Assembly (NCBI RefSeq): GCF_046237625.1 | Contig: NZ_CP143545.1 | Coordinates: 1,550,001-1,614,000 of the forward strand | Direction of reading: 5' to 3' | Origin: Paraperibacillus esterisolvens | Lineage (GTDB): Bacteria; Bacillota; Bacilli; Bacillales; DSM-1321 | Length of the DNA: 64,000 bases | Shown: piece by piece, positions 25,382 through 34,308 of the stretch | Layout: every line of letters starts with the position of its first letter | Position numbering within the stretch: position 1 is the first letter of the stretch | Program-made: the position numbers and the translations under genes | The notes under the pieces: model-generated | What the model saw: only the letters and a program-made list of their open reading frames with translations | The model's database searches: none | Told to the model about the DNA's origin: nothing

Positions 25382-25597
25382 ATGTGGACGGAAATACTAG
25401 TAGGTATCGTGGCACTTCTTGCCGGGGTAGCTCTAGGATTTTTCATTGCTCGTCGCTATATGATGACATACCTTAAGAAAAATCCGCCAATAAACGAACA
25501 AATGCTCAAAATGATGATGATGCAGATGGGTATGAAACCATCCCAGAAGAAAATCAACCAGATGATGAGCGCCATGAACAAGCAGGCTGGGAAGTAA
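25382..25597 (+). CDS. yneF: UPF0154 membrane protein YneF
   Basis: 71 residues. One N-terminal transmembrane helix (ILVGIVALLAGVALGFFIA) and the conserved cytosolic NPPINEQMLKMMMMQMGMKP followed by SQKKINQMM, diagnostic of UPF0154. AAGGAGG precedes the ATG by 9 bases. Conserved between sirA and ccdA in Bacillus; function unknown. Confidence 0.95.
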   Translation: MWTEILVGIVALLAGVALGFFIARRYMMTYLKKNPPINEQMLKMMMMQMGMKPSQKKINQMMSAMNKQAGK

Positions 25598-25707
25598 TCC
25601 CTAAGAACCTGCAAATATGAATACTGGATATGCAAGTATGGGACAAGCCCGGTACATTCTCATGTTTTGGGAAACCGGCAGCTCCGTTTGTCAATATCTA
25701 AAACGCG

Positions 25708-25752
25708 ACCACTTTCTTTTTGGCTGACAGCCAATCCGGAGAGTGGTTTTTA
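25708..25752 (+). terminator. Terminator after yneF
   Basis: Outer stem ACCACT / AGTGGT enclosing a TGGCTGACAGCCA hairpin, followed by T5. Confidence 0.6.
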
Positions 25753-25884
25753 TTTTATGATTCATCTCAGGTTGATTTATCTAAAATTAAAAAACATTCC
25801 AAAAAGTGTTCTTTGAATTCCATATTTTCTGGTAAAATATGAAGGCGTTTAATTTTATATAGATCGTATGCGGGGGAAGGGTAG

Positions 25885-27630
25885 ATGAAGTTATTCCTAG
25901 AGTTAAAATGGTTCTTTGTTCAGGAAAGAAAGGCATATTTGACGGGGATCTCCATGCTGGTTTTTGTAGCTCTCCTTCAGTTGATTCCACCGCGTATCAT
26001 AGGCATTGTCGTGGATCTGATTGAGAATGATACATTGAGCGTAAAGGCGCTGCTAGGCTGGATGGGAGTGCTTGCTGCCTCTGCTTTGGGGATGTATGTG
26101 CTTCGCTATTTTTGGAGGATCATGATCTTTGGATCGGCGGTTAAGCTCGCGAGGCAAATGAGGAACAGGCTTTACGGGCATTTTACCAGGATGTCTCAGG
26201 CGTTCTATCAGCGGCGGCGAATTGGGGATCTGATGGCCCATGCGACTAATGATCTTCAGGCTATTCAGCAGACAGCCGGTTCCGGGGTGCTGACACTGGT
26301 GGACTCGCTGACAACGGGCGGAACCGTGGTGGCTGCGATGCTGTTCATCAGCTGGAAGCTCACATTGATCTGCCTTTTGCCGATGCCTCTGATGGCCTAT
26401 TTGACCAGTTATTATGGGTCACTGCTTCATAAAAGCTTCCATAAGGCGCAGGAAGCCTTCTCAAGCCTGAATGACAAGACCCAGGAAAGCATTAATGGAA
26501 TTAAGGTCATTAAAACCTTCGGCCAGGAGAAGGAGGATATAGATTCCTTCCGTGCCCAGTCGGAGGATGTTGTCCGGAAGAATATGACCGTTGCTAAAAT
26601 TGATGCCTTATTTGATCCGACCATTTCCATAATTGTCGGCATTTCTTTTTTTCTGTCCATAGCATTTGGATCTAAGTTTGTCCTGAATGGTGAATTGACA
26701 ATTGGACAGCTGGTTTCCTTCACGACGTATCTTGGCCTGCTGATCTGGCCAATGCTTGCATTCGGCTGGCTCTTCAATATTGTAGAAAGGGGCAGGGCCT
26801 CCTATGACCGGGTGATGGTACTTCTTGCCGAAAAGGTGGATATTGCTGAAAAGAATGAGTCAGCAGGAGTTCAGGCTGAAGGCAGAATTGAGTTTGCGAT
26901 CAGCAGGTTTTCTTATCCGAACGAGGAATCCCCGGTACTCAGAGACATTTACTTTAAACTGCAGCCTGGCCAGACACTGGGGATTGCAGGTAAAACAGGT
27001 TCCGGGAAAACTACGCTGCTAAAGCTTCTGATCCGGGAGTTTGACGGATATGAAGGATCTGTGGCAATCGGCGGAACGAACATCGAGGATTATGCTCTGG
27101 AAGATTTGAGAAAGTCGATCGGCTATGTACCACAGGATCATTTTTTATTTTCAGCAACTGTGGCTGATAATATCGCTTTTGCTGTACCGGAAGCGGGTTA
27201 CCGGGAAATTATCAAGGCAGCTGAGGCGGCCTATATACACGAAGATATTCTGCAGTTCGCAAACGGCTATGAGACGGTGGTAGGCGAGCGCGGAGTCTCT
27301 CTTTCAGGCGGACAGAAACAGAGGATATCAATTGCCAGGGCTTTGGTCATGGAACCTGAAGTCCTGATATTGGACGATTCATTGTCCGCGGTCGATGCTA
27401 AGACAGAAGAGACCATCCTTGAAAATCTTAAGGAAAGCCGGGAAGGTAAGACCACCATCATTACTGCTCACCGGCTGAGCGCCATTCAGCATGCGGACTT
27501 GATTCTCGTCCTTGATGACGGCCATTTGATACAGCATGGAACTCATGATGATCTGATGGAACAGGAAGGATGGTATAAGACGATGTATTTGCAGCAGCAG
27601 CTTGAAGAACTTGTGGAGCATGGAGGATGA
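25885..27630 (+). CDS. ABC exporter subunit A (heterodimer, YheI/BmrC-like)
   Basis: 581 residues: six-helix exporter membrane domain (about 1-315) fused to an ABC ATPase. Walker A GKTGSGKTT is near residues 369-377 and the signature LSGGQ is canonical. Walker B reads LILDDS, with Asp replacing the catalytic Glu. That pattern, paired with a partner having a degenerate signature, defines the heterodimeric type of multidrug exporter (BmrCD, TM287/288). GGGGGAAGGG ribosome binding site. Partner gene begins 2 bases after the stop. No attenuator leader was recognised upstream. Substrate unknown. Confidence 0.9.
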   Translation: MKLFLELKWFFVQERKAYLTGISMLVFVALLQLIPPRIIGIVVDLIENDTLSVKALLGWMGVLAASALGMYVLRYFWRIMIFGSAVKLARQMRNRLYGHFTRMSQAFYQRRRIGDLMAHATNDLQAIQQTAGSGVLTLVDSLTTGGTVVAAMLFISWKLTLICLLPMPLMAYLTSYYGSLLHKSFHKAQEAFSSLNDKTQESINGIKVIKTFGQEKEDIDSFRAQSEDVVRKNMTVAKIDALFDPTISIIVGISFFLSIAFGSKFVLNGELTIGQLVSFTTYLGLLIWPMLAFGWLFNIVERGRASYDRVMVLLAEKVDIAEKNESAGVQAEGRIEFAISRFSYPNEESPVLRDIYFKLQPGQTLGIAGKTGSGKTTLLKLLIREFDGYEGSVAIGGTNIEDYALEDLRKSIGYVPQDHFLFSATVADNIAFAVPEAGYREIIKAAEAAYIHEDILQFANGYETVVGERGVSLSGGQKQRISIARALVMEPEVLILDDSLSAVDAKTEETILENLKESREGKTTIITAHRLSAIQHADLILVLDDGHLIQHGTHDDLMEQEGWYKTMYLQQQLEELVEHGG

Positions 27631-27632
27631 AG

Positions 27633-29426
27633 ATGGATACTAACAGCCTTTCTGTAAGCGGAAAAGAGCAGCGCAAGATCCTTTCGCGGCTGCTCCGCTA
27701 TGCAAAACCACATAAAAAGGTTATTCTCATTGCCTTTTTCTGTTTGTTGATGATGACTCTCGGCAATATATTCGGTCCAATCATTATTGGAATTTTTATT
27801 GATGATTATTTAAGGCCGGGCCGCCTTGACCGTTCAGCCATCATCACGCTAGGCAGCCTGTATATGGGAATACAGGTGGCAATGGTGATCTTTATGTATT
27901 TTCAGCTGCTTAAATTTCAGGAAATTGCCCTGGCCATTATTAAACAGCTGAGAATAGATATTTTCTCAAAGGTTCACACCCTTGGGATGAAGTATTTTGA
28001 TAGGACCCCGGGCGGCAGCCTGGTATCCAGAGTCACGAATGATACAGAAGCCATCAAGGACATGTTCGTCAGTGTAGTCAGCACATTCATTCAGAGCGCC
28101 TTCCAGCTTACTGGCATTTTCATAGCCATGTTTGTCCTGAATGTTAAATTAGCACTTTTATGCGCTATCATCCTGCCAATCATATTCCTAGTAATGGCTG
28201 CCTACAGGCAATACAGCTCCGTTTATTATCAGGACATGCGGGAGAGGCTGAGCCAGCTTAATGCCAAAATCAGCGAATCGCTCCAGGGCATGGCCATTAT
28301 CCAGGTGTTCAGGCAGGAACGCAGGCTGCGGAGGGAATTTGAAGACATCAATGAAAAGCACTACTCCGCAGGCATGAAGAATATCAAGGTCGATGGACTG
28401 TTGCTGCGTCCCGCCCTGGACTTGATTTATGCGCTCACACTGATCATTGTATTGAGCTTTTTTGGAATCACTTCTCTAAAAAGCCCTGTCGAGATTGGAG
28501 TGATTTATGTTTTCGTAAGCTATATCGACCGGTTTTTCGAGCCCCTGAACCAGGTAATGATGCGCCTGTCCTTATTCCAGCAGGCGATCATTGCGGGGGA
28601 GAGGGTATTCAAAGTTATCGATGAGAAGGAACTTTCGCCTGGTCAGACAGGAAGCGGGGAACATAGCATTTCAAATGGAGAAATACAGTTCAGAAATGTC
28701 AGCTTTTCTTATGACGGAAAAAGGGATGTTCTTAAAAACATCAGCTTTACCGCAAAAAAGGGAGAGACTGTCGCACTTGTCGGACACACCGGCAGTGGTA
28801 AGAGCTCTATCATCAACCTAATGATGAGATTTTATGAATATGACCGCGGTGACATCCTGGTGGATGGAGTTTCGCTGAAGGAATACAGCCAGGAAGAACT
28901 GCGCAGCAGGATGGGCCTCGTACTTCAGGACCCCTTTTTGTTCTTCGGCACCATAAAGGATAATATCCGGCTGTATGACCCCTCCATTACAGATGAGGAT
29001 ATCGTGGAGGCGGCAAGGTTTGTACAGGCGCATGGATTCATCAGCAGGCTTCCTGAGCGTTTTGACCATCAAGTGGTTGAGCGGGGATCCACCTTTTCAA
29101 GCGGGCAAAAGCAGCTGATTGCCTTTGCCAGGACGATAGCTGCAAACCCAAAGATCCTCATCCTTGATGAGGCTACGGCAAACATTGATACAGAAACAGA
29201 GGAAGCCATCCAGGTGGCGCTTGGGAGGATGAGACAGGGACGCACTACCATTGCGATCGCTCACCGGCTATCGACCATCCAGGACGCTGACCAGATTCTT
29301 GTTCTGCATCAAGGGGAGATTGTTGAGAGGGGAACCCACCAGGAACTGCTCGCAAAGCGGAAGCTCTATTATAAGATGTATCTGCTTCAAAATGGCCTTT
29401 CCGATAAAATGGAGAACGCACTATAA
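27633..29426 (+). CDS. ABC exporter subunit B (heterodimer partner)
   Basis: 597 residues, membrane domain plus ATPase. Walker A GHTGSGKSS is canonical and Walker B LILDEA keeps the catalytic Glu, but the signature is FSSGQ instead of LSGGQ. Its degenerate signature would complete the inactive ATP site formed with the Asp-containing Walker B of subunit A, leaving one competent site. It lacks the long periplasmic insertion of B. subtilis BmrD. Start ATG 27633 is 6 bases after GGAGG; the ATG at 27627, overlapping the upstream stop, is an alternative. Confidence 0.9.
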   Translation: MDTNSLSVSGKEQRKILSRLLRYAKPHKKVILIAFFCLLMMTLGNIFGPIIIGIFIDDYLRPGRLDRSAIITLGSLYMGIQVAMVIFMYFQLLKFQEIALAIIKQLRIDIFSKVHTLGMKYFDRTPGGSLVSRVTNDTEAIKDMFVSVVSTFIQSAFQLTGIFIAMFVLNVKLALLCAIILPIIFLVMAAYRQYSSVYYQDMRERLSQLNAKISESLQGMAIIQVFRQERRLRREFEDINEKHYSAGMKNIKVDGLLLRPALDLIYALTLIIVLSFFGITSLKSPVEIGVIYVFVSYIDRFFEPLNQVMMRLSLFQQAIIAGERVFKVIDEKELSPGQTGSGEHSISNGEIQFRNVSFSYDGKRDVLKNISFTAKKGETVALVGHTGSGKSSIINLMMRFYEYDRGDILVDGVSLKEYSQEELRSRMGLVLQDPFLFFGTIKDNIRLYDPSITDEDIVEAARFVQAHGFISRLPERFDHQVVERGSTFSSGQKQLIAFARTIAANPKILILDEATANIDTETEEAIQVALGRMRQGRTTIAIAHRLSTIQDADQILVLHQGEIVERGTHQELLAKRKLYYKMYLLQNGLSDKMENAL

Positions 29427-29429
29427 AAA

Positions 29430-29464
29430 AAGCCTGTATCCGGTATACGGATACAGGCTTTCTC
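29430..29464. terminator. Bidirectional hairpin terminator
   Basis: AAGCCTGTATCC / GGATACAGGCTT stem between the convergent ABC and ynzD genes. Confidence 0.8.
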
Positions 29465-29483
29465 ACTTGTCATACAATACATC

Positions 29484-29678
29484 TCACCTGAATGCGAGGG
29501 AATTGGCAGCAGTGGATAAGGGCTTTTTCAAGTATTGCTTATCATATTCATTTAGCAGCGTGTCGAGGTCCTGGCTTATCTTCAAAGCTATATTCGAACT
29601 TAACCCGTGATGGGTCGCTGCCGCAATCAACTCAGCCCTCTTTTTTTCAATATGGGTTAAAAGCTTCTCTTTGCTCAC
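29484..29678 (-). CDS. ynzD: Spo0E-family aspartyl-phosphate phosphatase (YnzD-like)
   Basis: 64 residues. Two-helix Spo0E-like fold with the signature SQDLDTLLNEYD. Such proteins dephosphorylate Spo0A~P and delay sporulation. B. subtilis ynzD, of the same family, lies in the same yneF-ccdA interval. Probable GTG start at 29678 preceded by AAAGGA. Single gene. Confidence 0.88.
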   Translation of the reverse strand: MSKEKLLTHIEKKRAELIAAATHHGLSSNIALKISQDLDTLLNEYDKQYLKKPLSTAANSLAFR

Positions 29679-29849
29679 AATCGCTGTCCTTTCACTTGTC
29701 CAATATTGAAAGACTTTGAAAAATTTGTAAATGAATGATATATAAGTTAGTATAAGTCAGGATGGAAATTAATTCAATTACCTTGAACTGGCTGCCTGCC
29801 AAATTTATGAGGAGATGACATGCTCATATTAGTTGATTGGAGCGGAAGG

Positions 29850-30031
29850 TTGGTCTCTGCGTGCCATAGTAGAGACAGTTACAAACCGTTTATCTAAACA
29901 TTGTGCTATAAATAATTTAATTGGGCAGGCACCGCTTTCCGCTTTTCGGAGGAGGATCAGTAGGCAGGTGAGACCCCGCAGTCAAAGCCGGGAAAGGCTT
30001 AGCGCCTGCCCCGGGCAGGTAGAGTGCCTGC
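29850..30031 (+). repeat. Dispersed repeat copy A (core 29925-30031, with TIRs)
   Basis: The core is bounded by GCAGGCAC (29925-29932) and GTGCCTGC (30024-30031), perfect 8-base terminal inverted repeats, and contains CGCTTTCCGC, GGTGAGACCCCGCAG and GCGCCTGCCCC. The same sequence in reverse orientation lies at 61561-61668. Similarity continues upstream of the core (GTCTCTGCxTGxCATA, GACAGTTxCAAACC, TATAAATAA) for about 75 more bases. The remaining 29679-30139 gap has no gene. Confidence 0.85.
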
Positions 30032-30139
30032 AGCATAAAGACGAAAACAGCATACAAATAAGTTTCAAAATTTGGATGAAAGCATTCGTTGAAATTTGTT
30101 AGAATATAAATAGACATAAAATAGTAGGGGTTGTGAAGT

Positions 30140-30847
30140 TTGAACGATATTAATCTATTTATCGCCCTTGGGGCCGGGTTCTTAAGTTTTATTTCGCCTT
30201 GCTGCCTTCCATTATATCCGGCTTTCCTGTCTTATATAACCGGAATGAGCGTCAGTGAGATCAAGAGTGAGAAGGGGATGCTCAGCAAGAGAAGCTTTCT
30301 GCATACCATCTTTTTTTTAATCGGGTTTTCGGCGATATTCATTTCACTGGGATTTGGCTCATCGATAATCGGCACATTTTTCGCAGATTATAATGATTTG
30401 ATCCGCCAGATTGGCGCCATTCTGATGGTATTCTTTGGTCTGGTGATAGCTGGTGCCTTGAATTTCGATTTATTGATGAAAGAGAAAAAATATGAATTCA
30501 AAAACCGTCCAAGCGGGTATGCCGGCTCCGTTTTGATCGGTCTTGCTTTTGCAGCAGGCTGGACGCCATGTACAGGGCCGATCCTGATGGCAGTTATGGG
30601 GCTTGCAGGGACCAATCCAGGCTCGGGAGTCTGGTATATGACCGCCTATACGCTTGGTTTCGCCGTTCCGTTCTTCATCCTGTCCTTTTTCATTACGCGG
30701 CTTGGATGGATTAAGCGGCACAGCAGAACCCTGGTTAAGGGTGGCGGCTCCCTCATGGTTTTGATGGGCATTGTGTTATTTTTTAACTGGATGAATATGC
30801 TGACTTCCTATCTGACCTCTTTATTTGGTGGTTTTCAAGGATTTTAA
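30140..30847 (+). CDS. ccdA: Cytochrome c biogenesis protein CcdA
   Basis: 235 residues with six transmembrane helices. The redox cysteines are in SPCCLPLYPAFLSY (helix 1) and GWTPCTGPIL (helix 4). CcdA passes electrons from thioredoxin across the membrane to ResA/CcdA-dependent thiol reductases for haem c attachment and spore synthesis. TTG start at 30140 with AGGGG 9 bases upstream. Followed by ccdB and ccdC in the standard order. Confidence 0.95.
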   Translation: MNDINLFIALGAGFLSFISPCCLPLYPAFLSYITGMSVSEIKSEKGMLSKRSFLHTIFFLIGFSAIFISLGFGSSIIGTFFADYNDLIRQIGAILMVFFGLVIAGALNFDLLMKEKKYEFKNRPSGYAGSVLIGLAFAAGWTPCTGPILMAVMGLAGTNPGSGVWYMTAYTLGFAVPFFILSFFITRLGWIKRHSRTLVKGGGSLMVLMGIVLFFNWMNMLTSYLTSLFGGFQGF

Positions 30848-30979
30848 TAGTCATAAAAGCCCATCTCTCCAATTATTCAAATTGAAAATTACCTTGAAGT
30901 CCGATATATTTATAGTAGTTTAAGATACCATCGGCACAGCTTTGTACTAGTGCTGGTATTTTATGAGGGGGATACATGA

Positions 30980-31339
30980 TTGGCGAGGATTTTAGTAGTA
31001 GATGATGCAAAATTTATGAGAGTGACGCTTACTAACATTCTGACAAATGCAGGACATGAGGTTGTCGGGGAAGCAGAAACAGGCATAACCGCTGTCTCCT
31101 TGACCAGGGAACTCGAGCCTGATTTAGTTATTATGGATATAACCATGCCGGAGATGAGCGGAATAGAGGCGCTCAAGGAAATCAAGGGAACGGGTCTGCC
31201 GGCGAAAATCATCATGTGTTCGGCAATGGGCCAGCAGAAGATGGTGGTTGAATCGATCGAGGCAGGGGCAAAGGATTTTATCGTCAAGCCTTTTGATGAG
31301 GCAAGGGTCCTCGAAGCAGTAAACCGGGTTCTCGTCTAA
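30980..31339 (+). CDS. ccdB: CheY-like response regulator CcdB (YneI)
   Basis: 119-residue stand-alone receiver domain. Acidic pocket in VVDDAKFMR, phosphoacceptor Asp53 in VIMDITMPEMSG, Thr/Ser switch in IIMCSAMGQQ, and Lys in FIVKPFDEAR. No output domain. Sits between ccdA and ccdC as in B. subtilis. TTG start at 30980, seven bases after GAGGGGGA. Its partner kinase is not in the window. Confidence 0.93.
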   Translation: MARILVVDDAKFMRVTLTNILTNAGHEVVGEAETGITAVSLTRELEPDLVIMDITMPEMSGIEALKEIKGTGLPAKIIMCSAMGQQKMVVESIEAGAKDFIVKPFDEARVLEAVNRVLV

Positions 31340-31502
31340 AAGAACCAAAAAGCCCCCGGACAAAAATGCATGATACACTTTTATTTTAATGACACAGGAT
31401 GCCGCCTTGCAGGGACTCTGGAAAAGAGTGCTTGCTTTTTTTAGCTGGCAATATAATATATTAAGTAGGCATAGATAAATAATGATAAAGGGTGACACAG
31501 GC

Positions 31503-31982
31503 ATGATGATTTATCTCTCTTCTATATTTGCTGCATTAATGGCCTCCATGGTCATCTTTATCCGTTTGAAGGCAGCCAAGCGCCCCGTATCTGCCAAAAA
31601 GATCATTCTGCCCCCGATCTTCATGAGTACCGGGGCACTTATGTTCATATTTCCGGAATTCCGGGTTACAGCATCTGAATGCCTTGAGGCCGTCACGGTC
31701 GGCCTGTTATTTTCCATTCTTCTGATTAAAACCTCGACGTTCGAGATACGAGAGAATCATATATATTTAAAAAGATCGAAAGCTTTTGTTTTCATCTTGA
31801 TTGGGTTATTGATTATCAGGATTGCGGCCAAATTCATCCTGAGCGCAACCATAGATCTCGGACAGCTTAGCGGCATGTTCTGGATACTGGCATTTGGCAT
31901 GATCGTACCCTGGAGGATCGCCATGTATTTTCAATACAAAAAGTTCCGAGCACAGCTTGGGCCGCCGAAATCTGTTTTGTAA
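31503..31982 (+). CDS. ccdC: CcdC family membrane protein (YneJ)
   Basis: 159 residues with four or five hydrophobic segments and the RPVSAKKIILPPIFMSTGAL motif typical of CcdC (DUF1453). Third member of the ccd cluster; in B. subtilis it is dispensable for cytochrome c assembly. Start ATG 31503 has AAAGGG 8-9 bases upstream; the adjacent ATG at 31506 is an alternative. Terminator at 31991. Confidence 0.9.
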   Translation: MMIYLSSIFAALMASMVIFIRLKAAKRPVSAKKIILPPIFMSTGALMFIFPEFRVTASECLEAVTVGLLFSILLIKTSTFEIRENHIYLKRSKAFVFILIGLLIIRIAAKFILSATIDLGQLSGMFWILAFGMIVPWRIAMYFQYKKFRAQLGPPKSVL

Positions 31983-31990
31983 GCATAGAG

Positions 31991-32021
31991 AAAGCACCGG
32001 AATTTTGTTTCCGGTGCTTTT
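31991..32021. terminator. Bidirectional terminator after ccdC
   Basis: AAAGCACCGGA / TCCGGTGCTTT stem with a T-run. Confidence 0.87.
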
Positions 32022-32041
32022 GTCCATTATTGGAGTTCTAT

Positions 32042-32908
32042 TCAAGGTTTTATAGTGATCCAGCTGCCCACATGGTGGACGGCTGTGCCGCCGAAAGCAG
32101 GGTTATTGGCATAGTAACTCCTGAGAGCCTCGAGCTGGGTGTTCATATAGCTCTCGCCTTCTTCGAAAAATGTGATTTGGCTTCCTTCGCTTGTTTGTCC
32201 GGTTTCAACGCCTGCCACAACTCTTTTTCCATATTTCGCTGCATAGCCCACTTCGTTTTTGACGAGGTCTGCAATCATAGCAGCGGAGTCACGGTACGCC
32301 ATGATAGTCACACTACTGGCCTTGGAAATAACCCACTCAGCTAGTATTCCATTTCCATACGTGTTTTTGTAGGTGATTTCATCAAACCAAAAGGGGATAT
32401 CTGCTTCAAATTCCATCTTCAAAGTATCTGCATTTGTTTTGGCCTTAGTCAGGAGTGCCTGATAGGATTTGATGGTTTCAGCGCGGTTGGAATTCCATCC
32501 TGAATATAGATAAGGCTCCACATCCAAATGGATGCCGCTGAACTTCTCAACTGACGTTGCGCCATTTTGATAGCTGCCAAGCCATGTCATTAATCTATCC
32601 TGGTTCATGTATCCTTTTGGAGCGGCCCAGTCTGGAGCTCCGTCAAGTGCATATACCCGGATGCCTTTCCCAGCCGCTTTTTCATTAAAGCTTCGATATA
32701 CAGACACAGGAATATCCCGGTCGATCTGTACATACACCTTATTTAATTTTTTTGTCTCAAGAAAAGCCAGGGTGCCGGATTCATCATCTACAATCATCCA
32801 CGGATTCCATAGCCAGGTTGCACGGTCCTGCTCGACTCCAGCCTCTGACCGGATGCCTGATGCCGCCATTAACATCATGAATAAAACCACCATAATTATT
32901 TTTCTCAT
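32042..32908 (-). CDS. Secreted TIM-barrel-like protein, c-di-GMP riboswitch controlled
   Basis: 288 residues with a signal peptide (MRKIIMVVLFMMLMAASG, then charged mature region). The mature part has barrel-like alternation: KVYVQIDRDIP, IRVYALDGAPDWA, FSGIHLDVEPYLYSGW (strand ending in an acidic pair, resembling a glycosidase catalytic strand), MEFEADIPFWFDE, SSVTIMAYRDSA, KRVVAGVETGQT, FGGTAVHHVGSW. This pattern recalls family-18-like glycoside hydrolases, but the exact DxxDxDxE motif is absent, so activity is unproved. AAGGAGGG lies 8 bases before the ATG. The leader carries a c-di-GMP-I riboswitch, pointing to a surface, biofilm or motility role. Confidence 0.82.
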   Translation of the reverse strand: MRKIIMVVLFMMLMAASGIRSEAGVEQDRATWLWNPWMIVDDESGTLAFLETKKLNKVYVQIDRDIPVSVYRSFNEKAAGKGIRVYALDGAPDWAAPKGYMNQDRLMTWLGSYQNGATSVEKFSGIHLDVEPYLYSGWNSNRAETIKSYQALLTKAKTNADTLKMEFEADIPFWFDEITYKNTYGNGILAEWVISKASSVTIMAYRDSAAMIADLVKNEVGYAAKYGKRVVAGVETGQTSEGSQITFFEEGESYMNTQLEALRSYYANNPAFGGTAVHHVGSWITIKP

Positions 32909-32944
32909 TAATATGCCCTCCTTAAATTCAGCCACAGCTCAGTT

Positions 32945-33040
32945 AAAGAGAGCCTGGCAGCCTGACGACCCTGCGCTTGATTGTTCAGCGGTTAGGTTCA
33001 TGGCTTTGCGTCCTTACCTTTCGGATAAGTTTGCCTTTTT
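32945..33040 (-). ncRNA. Cyclic di-GMP-I (GEMM-I) riboswitch
   Basis: On the minus strand: GGCAAAC (plus 33029-33035), a GAAA-capped stem (TTATCC-GAAA-GGTAAG), the invariant GGACGCAAAGCC, the CCTAA tetraloop-receptor segment, a second stem, and GGTCGTCAGGCTGCC. These are in the order and spacing of the GEMM-I aptamer. Only about 40 bases separate it from the start codon region. No U-rich terminator is seen, so translational control or a short alternative hairpin (GGCTC...GAGCT) is likely. Confidence 0.88.
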
Positions 33041-33300
33041 CAGTTTGTTATAAATTCTTGTTTACTATATCGTCAGGTAATTTGTAAAGTTTATAGGCAT
33101 TTTAAATTTTTTGTGATTATCCGTTTCGTGAAGGCTGCCTGCTTTAAGACGGTGGAGAAACCCGGGAGGAGAGAATCCTATTTCGATTTTATCCAGCAGT
33201 TTATCGGGCGGCAGGGGCGCTTCTTAATGAATTCCTAAATCTTGTATCGCACTTAGTGGAGCTGATATATAATAAAACAAACAAGCAGGGAGTGATCATG

Positions 33301-33534
33301 ATGGCAAAGAGCAGTGCCAGGAAAGCCAGGGAAAAAAGAATTCGTGAAGGTGAGAGGGATCCTGTGAAAAGCAGGGGCATTTGGGAAGTAAAGCCAGTAA
33401 CCCGCATGACAGGGACAAAACAGGAGCAGCTGATTAAATCTGCCGGAAAACATAAAAAACGGACTCAATCATCCTATCCAGGTGAAGTGATTCCGTTTTT
33501 TTGTGGAAAAGGGGCGGAGCTGCGTGTATCATAA
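33301..33534 (+). CDS. Small basic protein, YqkK-like
   Basis: 77 residues, strongly basic N-terminus (MAKSSARKAREKRIREGERD followed by PVKSRGIWE), then TKQEQLIKSAGKHKKR. The layout resembles small basic YqkK-type proteins of Bacillus; that match is from memory and uncertain. Of two adjacent ATGs, 33301 is 8 bases from CAGGGAG. A terminator-like hairpin (AAAAAACGGA ... TCCGTTTTTTT, 33447-33502) lies inside the last third of the coding region, which is odd. Confidence 0.65.
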   Translation: MAKSSARKAREKRIREGERDPVKSRGIWEVKPVTRMTGTKQEQLIKSAGKHKKRTQSSYPGEVIPFFCGKGAELRVS

Positions 33535-33662
33535 GGCTTCCTGCACATAGGTATGAATATCATTGATCTTGCTGGCATTCTGCGTCTTACTCCGATCCAC
33601 CGCCCCCTTGTTTATATTCCTGCTCTTGTCCAGGTTTTATCCATGCATAAGTTGTGTGGAAA

Positions 33663-33941
33663 TCATGGAATCATTCTTTTTCGCAGCCAGCCGGTCAGCA
33701 GCGGAAAATAATGAAGGAGCAGGCCGCAGAATACTGCCGTACCTGCAAGGGACAGGAGAAGGAAAACAGGGGAAAAGACGAAGCCAACACTGACCTTACT
33801 GTCGAGCACAACTAAATTGGACCACTCCTCACCTGCAGGACGGTAGAAGAGTGTCCGGATATATCCTGCAAGCAGCGGGACTCCCATGAAAATCAAGTGA
33901 AGGAAAAAAGAGCAGAAAATGGATTTTAAGAAAAGCCCCAT
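33663..33941 (-). CDS. Small membrane protein of unknown function
   Basis: 92 residues with two hydrophobic segments (about 5-27 and 52-78), the second followed by an Arg/Lys-rich C-terminus (WLRKRMIP). Ribosome binding site GGAGGTGATT with ideal spacing supports the ATG at 33941. I do not recognise the family. Stands alone, convergent with the YqkK-like gene and divergent from the small ORF at 34066. Confidence 0.68.
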   Translation of the reverse strand: MGLFLKSIFCSFFLHLIFMGVPLLAGYIRTLFYRPAGEEWSNLVVLDSKVSVGFVFSPVFLLLSLAGTAVFCGLLLHYFPLLTGWLRKRMIP

Positions 33942-34065
33942 ATGAATCACCTCCAATAAAATTATACCAGACGGCTGCAGAGTAAGAGGAAGGAAATCTT
34001 TAATTAGAAGGCCCCAAAGGTTATAATTAAGGAAAATTCATTACTGAAGCGCAGGTGAATACATC

Positions 34066-34242
34066 TTGAAAAAACTAGGCTGGGGACTCTCGTTAATAGG
34101 ACTCCTGCTCATTCTTTGCGGCATCCTATATCCCCTCGACATCATAACCAAAAACCAATTTCTCTTCCTCCTCCTTGGAGGCGCAGCCATCATGTTCATC
34201 GGCTCCATGATCCGCGCCATAGCCCTGGTTCAAAAAAAATAG
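34066..34242 (+). CDS. 58-residue two-helix membrane protein
   Basis: A TTG at 34066, eight bases after GCAGGTG, opens a 58-codon frame. The product starts with Lys-Lys-Leu-Gly-Trp and has two hydrophobic helices (LSLIGLLLILCGILYPLDII and FLFLLLGGAAIMFIGSMI), ending Ala-Leu-Val-Gln-Lys-Lys. Codon use and amphipathic ends look genuine. TATAAT at 34022-34027 could be its -10. Function unknown. Confidence 0.6.
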   Translation: MKKLGWGLSLIGLLLILCGILYPLDIITKNQFLFLLLGGAAIMFIGSMIRAIALVQKK

Positions 34243-34308
34243 GGTTACAGTTCCTATTTACCAAACCCCAAAACCCAGATGTATCAAGGGTTTAACGCGC
34301 CTTTTGGA

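Noticed and set aside
33529..33600. 23-codon minus-strand ORF (GTG) overlapping the end of the YqkK-like gene
   Set aside because: Ribosome binding site only two bases from the start, no homology sense, and overlap with a coding region.
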